Positions 1 through 14,789 of a DNA stretch of 64,000 nucleotides are shown one piece after another. The notes below the pieces were generated by a model. That model saw nothing but the letters and a program-made list of their open reading frames with translations. It made no database searches and was not told the origin of the DNA. The position numbers and the translations under genes were made by a program. This stretch comes from Akebia trifoliata (Eukaryota > Streptophyta > Magnoliopsida > Ranunculales > Lardizabalaceae): NCBI GenBank assembly GCA_017979445.1, contig CM030719.1:23613996-23677995 (forward strand), given 5' to 3'. The number at the start of each line of letters is the position of its first letter. Position 1 is the stretch's first letter.

Positions 1-42
1 TCTCTTTATTATTGCTTATTATTACCTTATGCTTCTGATTAG

Positions 43-3000
43 GTGCCCATAGATGTTTTCAAAGGAATTACTGATGAAGATGCTGCAAAAGTTGTTGATG
101 GGTTGGCTCCTACGGTAGCAGATAGAAATGCCTCCATAGAACAAGTGAAGAAGCTCTACAAACTTTTCTGTGACTGTGATTGCACAATGTTGGAGGTGAA
201 CATAAAGTTTGTATGTTTAAAACATCCTGTAGCTTATCATGCCCCACCTTCTCTTTTAACTGATATTTGAGTTGGTCTGTTCAGATCAATCCCATTGCAG
301 AGACTTCGGATAAGCAGTTGGTAGCGGCTGACGCAAAGTTGAACTTTGATGATAATGCCGCTTTCCGCCAAAAAGAGATATTTACTCTTCGAGATTCATC
401 CCAAGAGGATCCCCGAGAGGTCTGAATTTATTTATTATTTATTGTTTTCAAGTTGAACCATTGATAAATTATAACCAGTCTATAATGCGGTTTTTTTTTT
501 TTTTTTTTTCTGGTTGTAAGAGAAACACTTTCCTTACTTGGTAAGATTTCACATCTGTGAAATCTTACCAAGGGTCATTGAGTTCAAATGGTTACTAAAT
601 TGGCAATCCAACATCAAAGCTCTCTAGATTTCATGGAAAGACTCAGATCCAAAAAAAAAAAAACAATCTTTTTGGGCTTGATCCAAGGTTTTGAAAATGA
701 ACGGCTACTGAACTCCCAAATTTAAAAATTAAAATTTAACTGTGAAAGTAACTTTTTTTAAAAAAATTTCTCAATTGATAGAATTTTTTCCTCTACATCC
801 CTGTGGCATTGGATCATGTTTTTGGATGCGACAAGTTGAGCTCAATTACACTTGGTAAGATTCAAAATCTTACTAAGTTAGTAAGGCTAGACTTACTCGT
901 GATGTAATATGTGAGACTGAATGTCTTTCTATTTTGATTCCTTATTAATAAAATGGTCGAAGGTGACAAAGGAAGAATCATTAGTATAACAAGTAAAAAG
1001 TTTGGTAAGAAAAGAAAGGAGCTGTACCATTATACATTCATTTTGTGATTCTTTTTATGCTGTGTTCCTTTTGATAGGTTGCTGCAGCCAAAGCAGATTT
1101 GAACTATATTGGCTTAGATGGAGAAATCGGTTGCATGGTGAATGGTGCAGGATTGGCTATGGCTACAATGGATATAATTAAATTGCATGGTGGAACTCCT
1201 GCTAATTTCCTGGATGTTGGTGGGAATGCCTCAGAAAGCCAGGTAACTAAGTTGCATTTGGCTGCTAGTGCGTGCTTTATTTATTTTGATAAGGAAAGAA
1301 TTTTATTAAAAAAGAGAATAAAAGAGCGATCGAGGTTGACCAACCCTGTTACAAAGGAAACTCAACAACCCCGCAAGAACAACTTTACTCAGCTACAAGA
1401 CTATGAAACCCTGTCCCATCTTACAAGGAAATCTTCAAAAAAGACCCCCCCTAAACACCTTAAAAACTTTTCCCCCAATAGAGCAAGAACACGATAACTG
1501 AGACAATTAAATCCTGTATAGGGAGTTTTTTCCATTTAAAAAATGCGCCTATTCTTCTCCTTCCAAATAGCCCAACAGATTGCTAGAGCTTACTACTTTA
1601 TGCCTTGCATACCCTTGATTTAGGCCTCTTTGCTCTACCTGATAGAAAATCTGCCTTCTCATTCTTAGTGATTTAATAGATCTGCCAACCATAATGTTTA
1701 AATATAAATATTTTAACATCCTTTTACTGCGAATTGCTTGTATAGTCTTTGTTTATTGGCTATTTTCCTTTTGAATGATTCTGGGCTGTGCATAGGCTGA
1801 TTTGTACCTGCAGAAATACATGTTTTATGAAGTTGTGGGACTGGTTTCTTTATGGTTCATTGATTAGGATATGCTAATGCCTAGTGTTGTAAAACAAATA
1901 TTTGAATTGTGTTATTGGGTTGTGTAATAGGCAGGTTCGTTACCTTATTTTGAACAAATTGGCATATTATGTAATGTTGTACACAATGCATTCCCCATCA
2001 TGTGTATTTAAAAAATGTTTGAAAAAACATGTTTCAAAATGAATTTTGAATTTTGAACCTAAATGATAGATAAGATGGTAAATAGCAGCCTCCATTTTCA
2101 AAATTGAGATAAATAGCAGCTGTAAATAACGGCTGTTTGACCCAGTGATAGAACAGTCATTATTTTCTGACAAATGGAATGGGTTCTGAAATATCATTAT
2201 AGCATATTTTATTCACTGTTAGGTAACATTTCAAAAGTGTGGTTTGAAATTCCTTCTCTTTTCTGTGGGTTAGTGAAAAACCAAACTTATAAATGTATGT
2301 TTTCAAGCTCTTTACTCACTTTCATTCTCTTTTTCTTATAATCTCTTTTTTCGTCTTTGTTGTCACCTTCGTCGTCTATTATTTGATATTGTGACTTGCG
2401 CAACTCTTTTTCACTTCTTCCATTTTTTCCCCTTTTCCCAATCATGGTCTTTTTCCCTCATATCCAAACTTATTAGTGTTCTCTTCACACTTGAACTTAG
2501 CCTTTGAATTAGTTTATTGTAGAATGCCAATTCTGAATTATATATTTCTTATATTATATATGCGTAGTGCTCGGTGTCTCTTTTGATGAACCGATACCCT
2601 CAAGTAGTTCCTGGTTCCTAGGCATGTGATTCTCAATGAAGAGCTTTGATATTCAAACAGTATTAATATTTAAATCATATTAAACAATTCTTACAGAGAT
2701 ATACATGCCTGGTCTCATTTGTTTTTTATTTTAATTATGTTGAACAGGTGGTGGAAGCATTCAAGATACTGACATCTGATGACAAAGTAAAAGCAATCCT
2801 AGTCAACATTTTTGGAGGGATCATGAAATGTGATGTAATTGCTAGTGGGATTGTCAATGCTGCCAAACATGTAACTACCAGACTTATTTAACGCTGCTTC
2901 CCATTTCAAGAAATTACCCCTATACTGACATCTTTGTGTCAGTCGCTGCTCATCTTTAACGTAGTTAGCTTGTTATTCTCTCTTCTCTATCATTTGTCAG

Positions 3001-3438
3001 ACAAGTAATATGAACTTCAACTGAATTTAAAATGCATGCTTTGATAGTTTGATTTGTTTTGTAATTCCTCATTTATGCTGAAATCAATCATCTCAACTTT
3101 TTGTGGGATTTGTTTACAAGGTTGCATTGAAAGTACCAGTTGTCGTTCGTCTTGAAGGCACGAATGTCGACCAAGGGAAGAGAATTCTGAAGGTAATAAT
3201 ACACAATTTCGCCTGTCAAGCCTGATGCATTTATTTGATTTTCACAGAAATTTTCTAATTATTTATCCAACAAAAGAGGGTCTAGCATTAAAATTTTAAA
3301 ATAAAATCAGATGGTGATTATATATATATTTTGTCTGATTGGTTACAAAATAACGTGTAGGAGAGCGGTCTGGCACTAATCACAGCAGAAGATCTGGACG
3401 ACGCGGCTGAGAAAGCGGTTAAAGCATCAGCGAGTTAA
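43..3438 (+). CDS. Succinyl-CoA ligase (ADP-forming) beta subunit, mitochondrial; 3' part of gene
   Basis: Beta subunit of the mitochondrial TCA-cycle enzyme that converts succinyl-CoA to succinate with ATP formation. Six coding exons are visible, all joined in phase 0 with GT-AG borders: 43-195, 285-419, 1078-1242, 2748-2870, 3121-3192, 3361-3438 (stop TAA 3436-3438), giving 241 residues. They read without a break from [13 protein letters not shown] through [84 protein letters not shown] and [14 protein letters not shown] to VKASAS. These are the end of the ATP-grasp domain and the complete C-terminal CoA-ligase domain. Plant homologues are about 420 residues, so roughly 180 N-terminal residues, with the transit peptide, lie left of the window. 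Bases 1-42 are intron with the acceptor AG at 41-42. Apparently intact; identification is very secure from remembered family sequence. Confidence 0.96.
523..896 (+). mobile_element. MITE family A, copy 1 (in succinyl-CoA ligase intron)
   Basis: About 370 bp with short inverted ends (CTTTCCTTACTTGGTAAG... and ...CTTACTAAGTTAGTAAGG), each end itself a small palindrome around TAAGATT/AATCTTA. The interior shares recognisable blocks (TGGGCTTGATCCAAGG, TGAGCTCAATTAC, GGCATTGGATCATG) with copies at 48641-49006 (inverted) and 58728-59097. Boundaries are approximate to a few bases. No coding potential. Confidence 0.75.
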
Positions 3439-3660
3439 GGAAATTCCTTCTATCCCAATTATGTCAGCCAGATTTTTTATAATTTGTTTTTTTAGAATTA
3501 AATCCAATTTTGCTCCTATTGGTTTTTGTGAAGCAATACATGTAATTACGAGCAAATGGAAATCAAATTGAAGATTCCAATAGGACGATCTTCCTGAATA
3601 AAGCTGGTTGTTTTGCCAGGAGTGATTACAGAATTCTAACAAAAAACTGAAGTCTCTTTG
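3439..3660 (+). other. 3' UTR of succinyl-CoA ligase gene with AATAAA
   Basis: Non-coding stretch directly after the stop codon. A canonical AATAAA lies at 3597-3602, about 160 nt past the stop, followed by T-rich sequence near 3665-3690. The transcript end is inferred to fall a little after 3610; the signal itself is directly visible. Confidence 0.55.
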
Positions 3661-3869
3661 AATTTGAGGGTTTTTTTTTCCCTCTTTTTTTCTTGACCTT
3701 GGCTTTTCTCACTAGTTTCAATGTTGTGTGAGACATGTTTCAAGAAGTAATTTGGCTTGGCATTATTTCATAGTACTCATGTCTCAAGATTTTGACTGAT
3801 TCTATATTTGATTTTTAAAAATGTTTTTTTTTTACAGTTTTACTCTGAAGTTCATTTAGGGTTGGATAT

Positions 3870-4137
3870 CCAGTGAGGGCACTTTCCCCTTCCCACAAGA
3901 ATTTCGAAGTCTATGGATTAGTGAGGTGTTGCGACAGCCTTTTGTGGCGGTGATAAAGACACCTCCCCCTAACTATTAATTTTCGAAGTCCATGGATTAG
4001 TGAGGTATTGCAACAGCCTTTTGCGGCGGTGATAAAGACACCTCCCCCTAACTATTTTTTTTCATTCTTAATTGCCCCTACAAAAAAAAAAATTCTACTC
4101 TTGCCCCCACATGGGCAAAATCTTAGCTCTACCCCTG
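3870..4137. mobile_element. hAT-type MITE remnant with internal 79-bp tandem duplication
   Basis: The right end (TTGCCCCCACATGGGCAAAATCTTAGCTCTACCCCTG, ending about 4137) matches the right end of the clear 8-bp-TSD element at 61913-62171. The left part (AGGGCACTTTCCCC...) resembles that element's left interior, but the CAGGGG terminus is degraded. Inside, a 79-bp unit starting TTTCGAAGTC at 3902 is repeated at 3981 with only a few substitutions (e.g. GTTGCGACAGCC versus ATTGCAACAGCC). Confidence 0.55.
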
Positions 4138-5304
4138 GACTTACATATGATCAATGGGTGGGAAAATGATTTTTCTTAAAAAATGCAATCTTTGGGTGTG
4201 ATTACACAGTTTCCCTAGATTTTATTTTCCCCTCCAAAAGCATTTTCCCAGTCTGGAGGGAAAAAGTGTCCTGCCGTAACCCAAGACTAAAGGTCAAACT
4301 CTCTTATCATTTTTTGTGTGTGCAGAAGAATGGTGAGGTGCGGTGTCTAATACTTAATGATAGAAATCAGATATCCAAACAGTATCAAAACTAATCTAGA
4401 ATTTATATCGTTTGCTAATTGAAGATTGTTCATTTCAGATTAATGTAAATATAAAAATTTTCACTTGCATTTATTGAAATATTTAAATTCATAATTAAAA
4501 TATTCTTACATTTTCATTTTTCCCTAAGAGAGAAAAATAACAACAACAAAAAAAACATTAGCTAAAAAGGAAAAATATTGAAATATGACAACTGCCCATC
4601 ATAGTAAATCTACCAATCTATCAATTTTTTTTATGGCCAATAATCGATGTGATTAAATCATCTCTAACATCTGATTGATTCAATTTATGGGTTAGTATAG
4701 TAGGAGTCAAAAAGAACAACAAAGAACACTTCCTGCACTTCAAGTGCCGATTTGAATTTCTCTTGATAATTATAAAATATGTATTATTTTTATTATAATA
4801 ATTTTTTCTTTTAAGTTTTTTTTTTTTTTATAATTTCCCACAAAAAAAAAAAAAATCTCTACCATTGATTGGTTAAATCGTGACTTTCGTTGTGTACTCC
4901 ACAGAAAACAACGAAGAACACTTCCCGATTAATTACCGTTTAATAGGAGTTCAACGAGAGCCACGTATGACGGCATGAGCTCCACTCACGTGACCCACCC
5001 TACATCTAGCTTAATATGGACGTTAGAATTGTAACGGCTACATTTTCGTTCAAATCTCAAAAACGATTACTCTCTCTCTCTCTCTCTCTCTCTCCACTCA
5101 ATTCTACTTTCCTTGCTTCATTTCAGCTACTTTCTCAGTTCTCATCATCTCCAAACTCTAAATCAACTAATTTTCTTCTCCAAGATAGATTTTCTCATCA
5201 AATCCCTCTCTTTAAACCCTTAAAACAGAGTCCACAATCAATTTTACAGTCTAAATTCTCTTTAGAAATTGAAGAAGTTTGGAATTCCGATCGGGTTTTC
5301 TTCA
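4138..5304 (+). promoter_or_regulatory. Spacer, upstream region and leader of KIN10A
   Basis: No gene. AT-rich sequence with many homopolymer runs. Bases 4890-5000 are more GC-balanced and probably hold the core promoter of the kinesin gene. A perfect CT microsatellite at 5071-5094 falls in the probable 5' leader; such pyrimidine tracts are common in plant leaders. No TATA box can be called with confidence. Confidence 0.4.
5071..5094. repeat. (CT)n microsatellite in probable KIN10A leader
   Basis: Perfect TC/CT dinucleotide tract of 24 bases, 210 nt upstream of the KIN10A ATG. Length polymorphism is likely. Confidence 0.9.
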
Positions 5305-8300
5305 ATGGCTCCTACGCCTTCATCTAAATCTGTTCACAGCCAAACAACAACCCCATCAAAAACGCCTCAATCCAAACATCGAACCCAAATCAACTTCACA
5401 AAAGCTACTCACCCATCTGCAAATCCAACATTTACAGCCAAAGAAACCTCACCATCAGAACATCCGGTCGAAGTTATTGGCCGAATACGAGATTACCCAG
5501 ACAAGAAAGAGAAACCCATTTCAGCATTACAGATCTCTGCAGACCATCAGAGTATTCGGGTCAGGACCGATATCGGGTACCGAGATTTCAGCCTTGATGG
5601 TGTTTCTGTCTCTGAAGAAGAAGATCTTGATGGGTTTTATAAGAAATTTGTGGAATCGAGGATAACTGATGTGAAATTGGGGGCTAAATGCACAATTATG
5701 ATGTATGGGCCAACTGGTTCGGGTAAAAGTCATACTATGTTTGGGTGTTCAAAGCAACCAGGGATTGTGTATAGAGCTATGAGAGATATTTTGGGGGAAA
5801 GGGATGAAGAGAAGAACACGGATGGTCATCGGTTAGGCGTCAGCTCGTTTGTACAAGTTACTGTTTTGGAGATATATAATGAGGAAATTTATGATCTTTT
5901 GTCGAACAATAATGGAGGAGGATTAAGCTTTGGATGGCCAAAGGGGAATACTTCAAGGGTAAATTAGTTTGAAGTTATGGTATTTGTGTTACTAAAATAG
6001 TTATCTTAATTCTTTATGATGTGCTCATTTTGACTAAATTGATGAACTTGATTTGTATCTTAGGAAATTTTCTAAGTTTTATACATTTTAAAGATCTGTT
6101 ATTTGAATTTTTTTGAGAAATTTCAAGTAAAAAAAATCCAACCCTGGAAAACTAGACAATTTTCAATAATCTTTGTGTATTGGTTATCATCAAACTGCAA
6201 TTTCTTCTCCTTGTTTTTATTAGAACTTTTAATTGCTAATGCTATCAAATAAGAATATTGTAATCTTGTTGAGGTTCTCGACCAAAGGCTTCTCCCTTCC
6301 CTTTTTTTTTTTTGTGTTTGTGTGAATTGCAGCTGTTTAAGTTAGTTCTTTTTGCAAACAAGAATGTAGGTCCTCTTTCCTTCATACTTGATTCATAGAA
6401 GTCTAGTATCTTCATTGTGAAGTTCTGTTATCTATTTAAAAGTGTGGTGATCTCATGGTCTCAAGCACTAATCATTTAGGAAACCAGAGAAACTTGAGAG
6501 TAGAAAATCTTTCTATTTTCATAGAACTTTTAATTATACTATATATAGGAATTAGGCAAATGGATGAAAACATGCTTTGCTAAGTTCCCTGCATATGGGT
6601 ATGGGTGTTTGATTATGACATGAGTAGTAAATATTTTAGATATGGAAAACGTTGAAAAACAACATTTGTGGAGCCAAGGAGTATATTTGTAGTTACTGTC
6701 AACAATGATAATTTTTATATAATAAGCCAACCCCATTGTTTGGTATAAATTTTGATTTAATAATAAGGATACTAATGGACGATATGATGGGATATCATCA
6801 TCATTATTATCCTTAGCATTAATATTAAGTATAGGAAAGAAGGGTCTAGGACCACATGCACAAGCTGAATCTATAAATATGGGAAGTCCCACAAATCAAG
6901 GAGAGGACTGGATTAAAACATATCGATTTCCCGAGCAAAATGAGCATTGTGTATGATGGGATGTCTAAGGATATGTATCATGTACCCATAGTATCTGCTT
7001 AATAGAGGATTTAAGTAGAAATGTAAAAACCCATAATCCATGGTATAGAGATTAATTAATATCTTGCAAGTAGGGAAAGAAAGAAGAAGAAAGTAGGCAA
7101 ATTTTGGAAAGGTCAAACTATAAATTCCTTTGAATGTTGGAATCTGATATGTGCTCGACATGGATACTTTCAGCCATTTAGAAGAATGAGAGTGCTGTAA
7201 TATAGTTGTATTTGCTCATTTTATTTTTGGGTTTGCAGGTAAGACTTGAAGTGATGGGAAAGAAGGCAAAGAATGCAACCTTCATCTATGGAAATGAAGC
7301 TGGGAAGATATCAAAAGAAGTCGCAAAAGTCGAGAAGCGAAGGATTGTTAAGAGCACGCAATGCAATGATAGAAGCTCAAGAAGCCATTGCATGGTTAGT
7401 TATTTCTTCCTCTTCCCTTATATGTGCTTTCTCCAAAGCTTTATTAATGTATGACCTTCAAATTCTCCCTAAACTTGTAGATAATCTTAGATGTCCCATC
7501 AGTAGGAGGAAGATTAATGCTCGTCGACATGGCGGGTTCGGAAAATATTGACCAAGCTGGCCAACTTGGATTTGAGGCAAAAATGCAGGTGAATTTGTTT
7601 TTTTTTTTTTTTCCGTCAGAGCATCTTGTCTTTTATTTTAGTTATAATGCTAAACTATCCTTTGTTTCACTGAAATCACAGACAGCGAAGATTAACCAAG
7701 GGAATATAGCCCTTAAAAGAGTAGTTGAATCCATTGCAAATGGTGACTCTCATGTTCCATTCAGAGACAGCAAACTAACTATGCTTCTTCAGGTAATCCC
7801 CATTCTTCTTAAGCTTAATTACATTGTTTTGAGAGTAAAAGCAATCAATAAGATTTCTATGATTGAAATGTTAATCACTTTGTTGATTTTCTTCCTTATT
7901 TCTAGGATTCTTTCGAGGATGATAAATCGAAAATCTTAATGATACTATGCGCGAGCCCTGACCCAAAGGAGATTCACAAGACAATCACTACACTTGAATA
8001 CGGGGCAAAGGCAAAGTGCATAGTTCGTGGCCCACATACACCGATCAAGGAGAAAATTGGTGAGCATTCATCATCTGAAGTGATTTTAGGTTCAAGGATT
8101 GCAGCCATGGACCAATTCATTTTCAAGCTACAAATGGAGAACAAGCTTAGAGAGAAAGAACAAAATGAAGCTCGGAAAGAGCTATTGAAGAAAGAAGAAG
8201 AAGTCGCGGCATTGAGAGCTAAGCTTGAGTTGATAGAAGGGAGGAGACCGATTGCATGTGAAGAGGAGGTCAACATGAAGGTCAATGAGAGAACCCATAT

Positions 8301-9936
8301 GTTGAAAATTGAAATAGAGAAGAAGATACGAGAGTGTCAGAAAACGGCGAATGAGCTTGTTGAATTGGATAGGAAGAGAATGGAGGAAAAGATTTTACAA
8401 CAACAAGAGGAAGTTAAAATGCTAAGGAGGAGATTGGAGGAAATTGAATCCGAGCTTAGCCAATTGAAGGATACAAATATTGAGGGAAGTAGTTTACAAG
8501 AGTCAGACGGGAGTAGCTTTGCCAAAAGGTTGTCACAAATTTGTGGAGATGGAGACCGAGGGATGGAGATATCAATGGAATTGGATATGGGGGACAAGCA
8601 ACCAATAATCATTCATGAAGTGAAAGAGATTGGTGAGGGCGATCGTCAAACCGAAAACTTAAGCAACTATTCATTGTTGAATTCTCGATATTCGGCCACA
8701 AAGGAGGATAATGAAGATGATGATATATTAATTGCACCAAATTTCACGGAGAAGGTGTGCTTGAGTACTGTATTTGAGGAAGAAGAAGAGGAAGATGAAA
8801 GGAGTACGGAGGACGAAGAGGTGGAAAAAGAAATAGTAGAGGAAACAGCATTACATGTTGGTGGGAAGATTTATAGTCCCAGTCCGGGTATCGATTTCAA
8901 TATGGGGAAAGCAGATTACAACCAAGATAGATTGGAGGAGAAGAGTTTGGGTCTAGGATTGATTGGTGAGTTGGAAGATGCGAATAATGCTGCCTCAGCT
9001 AGAAGAACCAGAATCCAAAACATTTTCACGCTTTGTGGGAACCAAAGAGAGCTTGTTCAACATGTTAAGACCCCTACACCCGCAAAGAAAAGAACTGAAG
9101 CCAATGACGTTCGATCATCTCCAGTAATGCTTGAGAAGGATTCATCTGCAAAATCAGTTTTCAAAGAAATCTCACCCCTTCAAATTGATCCCATGCCAGA
9201 GCTTGGAATAGAACATTTGTCCAATATAAAAGCAAAAAACACAATAGAACCATTTTCCCCACTTAAATTTGCAAATGAGGAACCTCAGCTAATGAGTAAA
9301 AGCCGGGTTTCTTCTGAAATCCCACAAGAGTCAAAGGAGAACAGTAGACCAGAAGACAAAGACACTTGTTTTGGTCTGATTGAAGTGTATGTGAAATGGG
9401 AAGCCTCAAAGGAAAATCCAGGGAAGTTCATCACAAAGTTGAAGGTAGTAAAGGATTCAAGCCTTGCTGATCTACGTAAGCTGATTGAGACCCATCTAGG
9501 CAAGGAAAATAGCAAGCAAGCATTCGCTTTTCTCATGCTCCGGGTACATTACTCTTCTAATTATAAATTATTGCTTCTTTTAATAGTTATTATGTCCTTA
9601 GAATGACCACACCATATCATGTACATGTGTTTGTGCACGTGCACATGCACATGTGGATTCTATATGTCCATTTCAAGGATTGCTTCATTTGAATGGGTGC
9701 ACTCATGTTTTGTTAGAATGTACTTAATAAAGAGAGTTGTGGCTGAATCTACACAGGATCCTACTGGAGCTCCAGTTGTAAAAGAGAAGGAAGCGATGCT
9801 TACAGCAAGCGAACTCCCCATCTGCAACAACCATCTGAGTGGCCACCTTGCTTGCTTGCGTCAAGTTAAGACAACCCAATGGCCTAACCATCTTCCATTT
9901 AACTCACTTGAGAACAAACTCCTTATGTCGTGTTGA
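5305..9936 (+). CDS. KIN10A: Kinesin-10A (PAKRP2-like phragmoplast-associated kinesin)
   Basis: Microtubule motor; the Arabidopsis homologue PAKRP2 decorates phragmoplast microtubules and is thought to carry vesicles to the cell plate in cytokinesis. Six exons, all phase 0: 5305-5958, 7239-7394, 7481-7588, 7682-7792, 7906-9543, 9757-9936, total 948 aa. The ATG at 5305 opens MAPTPSSKS, matching the family N terminus; an in-frame TTG at 5269 is not used. The motor domain spans about residues 55-380: P-loop GPTGSGKS 135-142, switch I NDRSSRSH 261-268, switch II DMAGSE 286-291 and HVPFRDSKLTMLL in exon 4. A coiled coil spans about 405-510 (KKEEEVAALRAKLE, QQEEVKMLRRRLEEIE). Then come an acidic stretch (FEEEEEEDE), the family motif RIQNIFTLCGNQREL and a conserved C-terminal YVKWEASKENPGKF...DLRKLIE domain. 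The C terminus (LPFNSLENKLLMSC) stops about 35 residues before that of Arabidopsis. Confidence 0.95.
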
Positions 9937-10574
9937 CAGAATGAAGCCATGAATCCATCTCGTGGAATATTTGCATGCACGAGATCCATCTAAACTTGAA
10001 TTAAACTCGGTTGAAGTACCTATATGCATTCATGTAGATATCTACATGTTATGCATGTTGTGTGAAACTGGTATTGTATTGCATATTTCATATACAATTA
10101 TTGTATTTGGTTTGGGGTTCCTTAATTGTTAATGGTGGAAAAATTGTAAAATCTTTTTTTTTTGGTTGGAGATATTCTTTTGTTTGTTCATTTAAGTCTG
10201 GAACTGCACATCGATTGACTAAAAGTTTTGGGAGGCATTTGGTTCAGATTCTAGAATCCATTGTTATTATTATTATGTTTGGTTCAGGTTATTATAGTGA
10301 TTCTCCTATATAGTAAGAATCTAAAATTGGTTAAGATAAAATAATAAAAAAACATTGTTTGATTCGCTTGTTGCGATTTTAGAACCGTTTAATGCTTCTT
10401 TTATGCTGAAGTGGGTTTGGAAAGTGAGATTTTGATTATGGGCTATGAAAAGCATCTATGGTTCCCATACACTTTCACTTCAAGAAGTGCGATATGAGGT
10501 TCCAGCCTGAGGTCACTTCAGCATTATTCTTAATATCACCAAGCAACACAAACCCAACTGATTGCTATTATACA
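9937..10574. other. KIN10A 3' UTR and spacer
   Basis: No further exon is supported after the stop codon at 9934-9936. The region is AT-rich with no AATAAA. A GTATTGTATTGCATATT stretch near 10070 and T-rich blocks may form the 3' end. Nothing else recognisable. Confidence 0.4.
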
Positions 10575-11077
10575 TAATGAGGACTAGGCCTGTCAAGGGA
10601 TAGTCAAAATCCGAATTCGAAATTTCGGATTTTATCCGAAAATGTTGGATATCAGATCCAAATTCGGATATTTTTAATATTGGATACGAATTTGGATATC
10701 AGTAAATCCAATTTGAAATATAATATAAATAATTATTATATTTATATAATAAAACATGTTTTCACATAAAAATTAGGTTTTGATCATTCTCTTCTCACCC
10801 TTCTCCAATCTCCAGTTTCAATCAGCAAGCAAAAATGGGTGACTTTCTCTGGCCAACCATCTTCTTCCCCGGTGGCTCCAAATCTCTCTCTCTCTCTCTC
10901 TCTCTCCTTAACCTTCAAGCCAAACATCAATTATTCTTCTCAACCTCTACCCAAAAACCCTTGATTTTTCTCCCCCAAAACCAATCATCTACGAACTCAA
11001 GCAAAACCCATGATTTTTCTCCCCAAAATCCCCTCATCCTCGATCTCAAGCCAATGAACTCTTGGTTTTTCTCCCCT

Positions 11078-11113
<36 letters not shown>

Positions 11114-11278
11114 TTTAGGGTTTTTTTTTTTCCATTAATTAATCGAATATTAACAGATATCCAAAAGTCTAATTGGATTCGAATTGGGATATTGCTTATT
11201 GAAATCCATCAGGATTTCAAATTCGGATATCAAGAAAAAAATTGGATTGGAATTGGAATACTACCTTAATGAGGACTA
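10575..11278. mobile_element. Insertion of about 680 bp flanked by a 12-bp direct repeat
   Basis: The 12-mer TAATGAGGACTA occurs exactly at 10575-10586 and again at 11267-11278, enclosing 10587-11266, as expected of a target-site duplication. The left end GGCCTGTCAAGGGATAG and its subterminal repeats (GGATATC, AATTCGGATAT) recall the TGTCAAxGGATAG ends of plant hAT-like elements. The interior contains a CT tract at 10883-10906, a 91-codon frame from 10835 beginning MGDFLWPTIFF with a serine-rich, leader-like composition, and a T run at about 11080-11109. A 12-bp duplication is too long for hAT (8 bp), so the class is open. The frame is not supported as a gene. Confidence 0.6.
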
Positions 11279-11621
11279 CTAATATGGTGGCGCCAAACTG
11301 TATTGTATCACAAGTTTGTCATCAAAGGGTGAAGCTTTCATCATTCTTTTACTTTTCAAATCTCAGAACAGTACCACATTTGATATGGCCCACCAGGTCA
11401 TTGATCCAAGCCATTCGATTGACTTACCACCTTTAAAGGTCATATATGCCAGATTAAATCTCACAACTGTTAACCAAGTTTTGTGAACCAGATCAAAGTG
11501 GGTGTGACCCAATTTGCTTTTAGTAGTTGTGTTGGCTAAAACAAATGCAAATATAACAAGTTCCCAAAACCACAGCTTGCAAAACACTAACAAAATGAAA
11601 AAATTTATATAGAATAAAATC

Positions 11622-14628
<3,007 letters not shown>

Positions 14629-14740
14629 TTTTGAATTATCTGACAGAAGTATGAGCCAAAAAAAAGGTTCGAGTGAGCGGTTTTGGGTTTCGAAAAAGAG
14701 GTTAGGGTTCCTTCTCGCTTTTAAATATGGGGTTGTATTT
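14629..14740 (-). promoter_or_regulatory. RPL14 core promoter/leader with telo box and TATA-like element
   Basis: Reading the minus strand, TATTTAAA lies at 14720-14727 and AACCCTAA (telo box) at 14702-14709, about 75 nt upstream of the ATG. Telo boxes near the transcription start are a known mark of plant ribosomal-protein and translation genes. The pairing of these motifs with RPL14 supports this as its promoter; function is inferred. Confidence 0.65.
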
Positions 14741-14789
14741 TGGAAGGGTGATGTTAAAAGCACCCCACAAATTAATAAAGGCAACCCCA

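Noticed and set aside
1967..2197. Frames in succinyl-CoA ligase introns (also 1099-1497 beyond the exon)
   Set aside because: Intron sequence; the true exon ends at 1242 with a GT donor and homologous sequence resumes at 2748.
7974..9536. Minus-strand frames of 83-103 codons
   Set aside because: Antisense to the long coding exon of KIN10A; composition mirrors the kinesin codons.
10835..11110. 91-codon frame MGDFLWP...
   Set aside because: Inside a probable mobile insertion; ends in poly-Phe from a T run; low-complexity Ser/Leu; not a supported gene.
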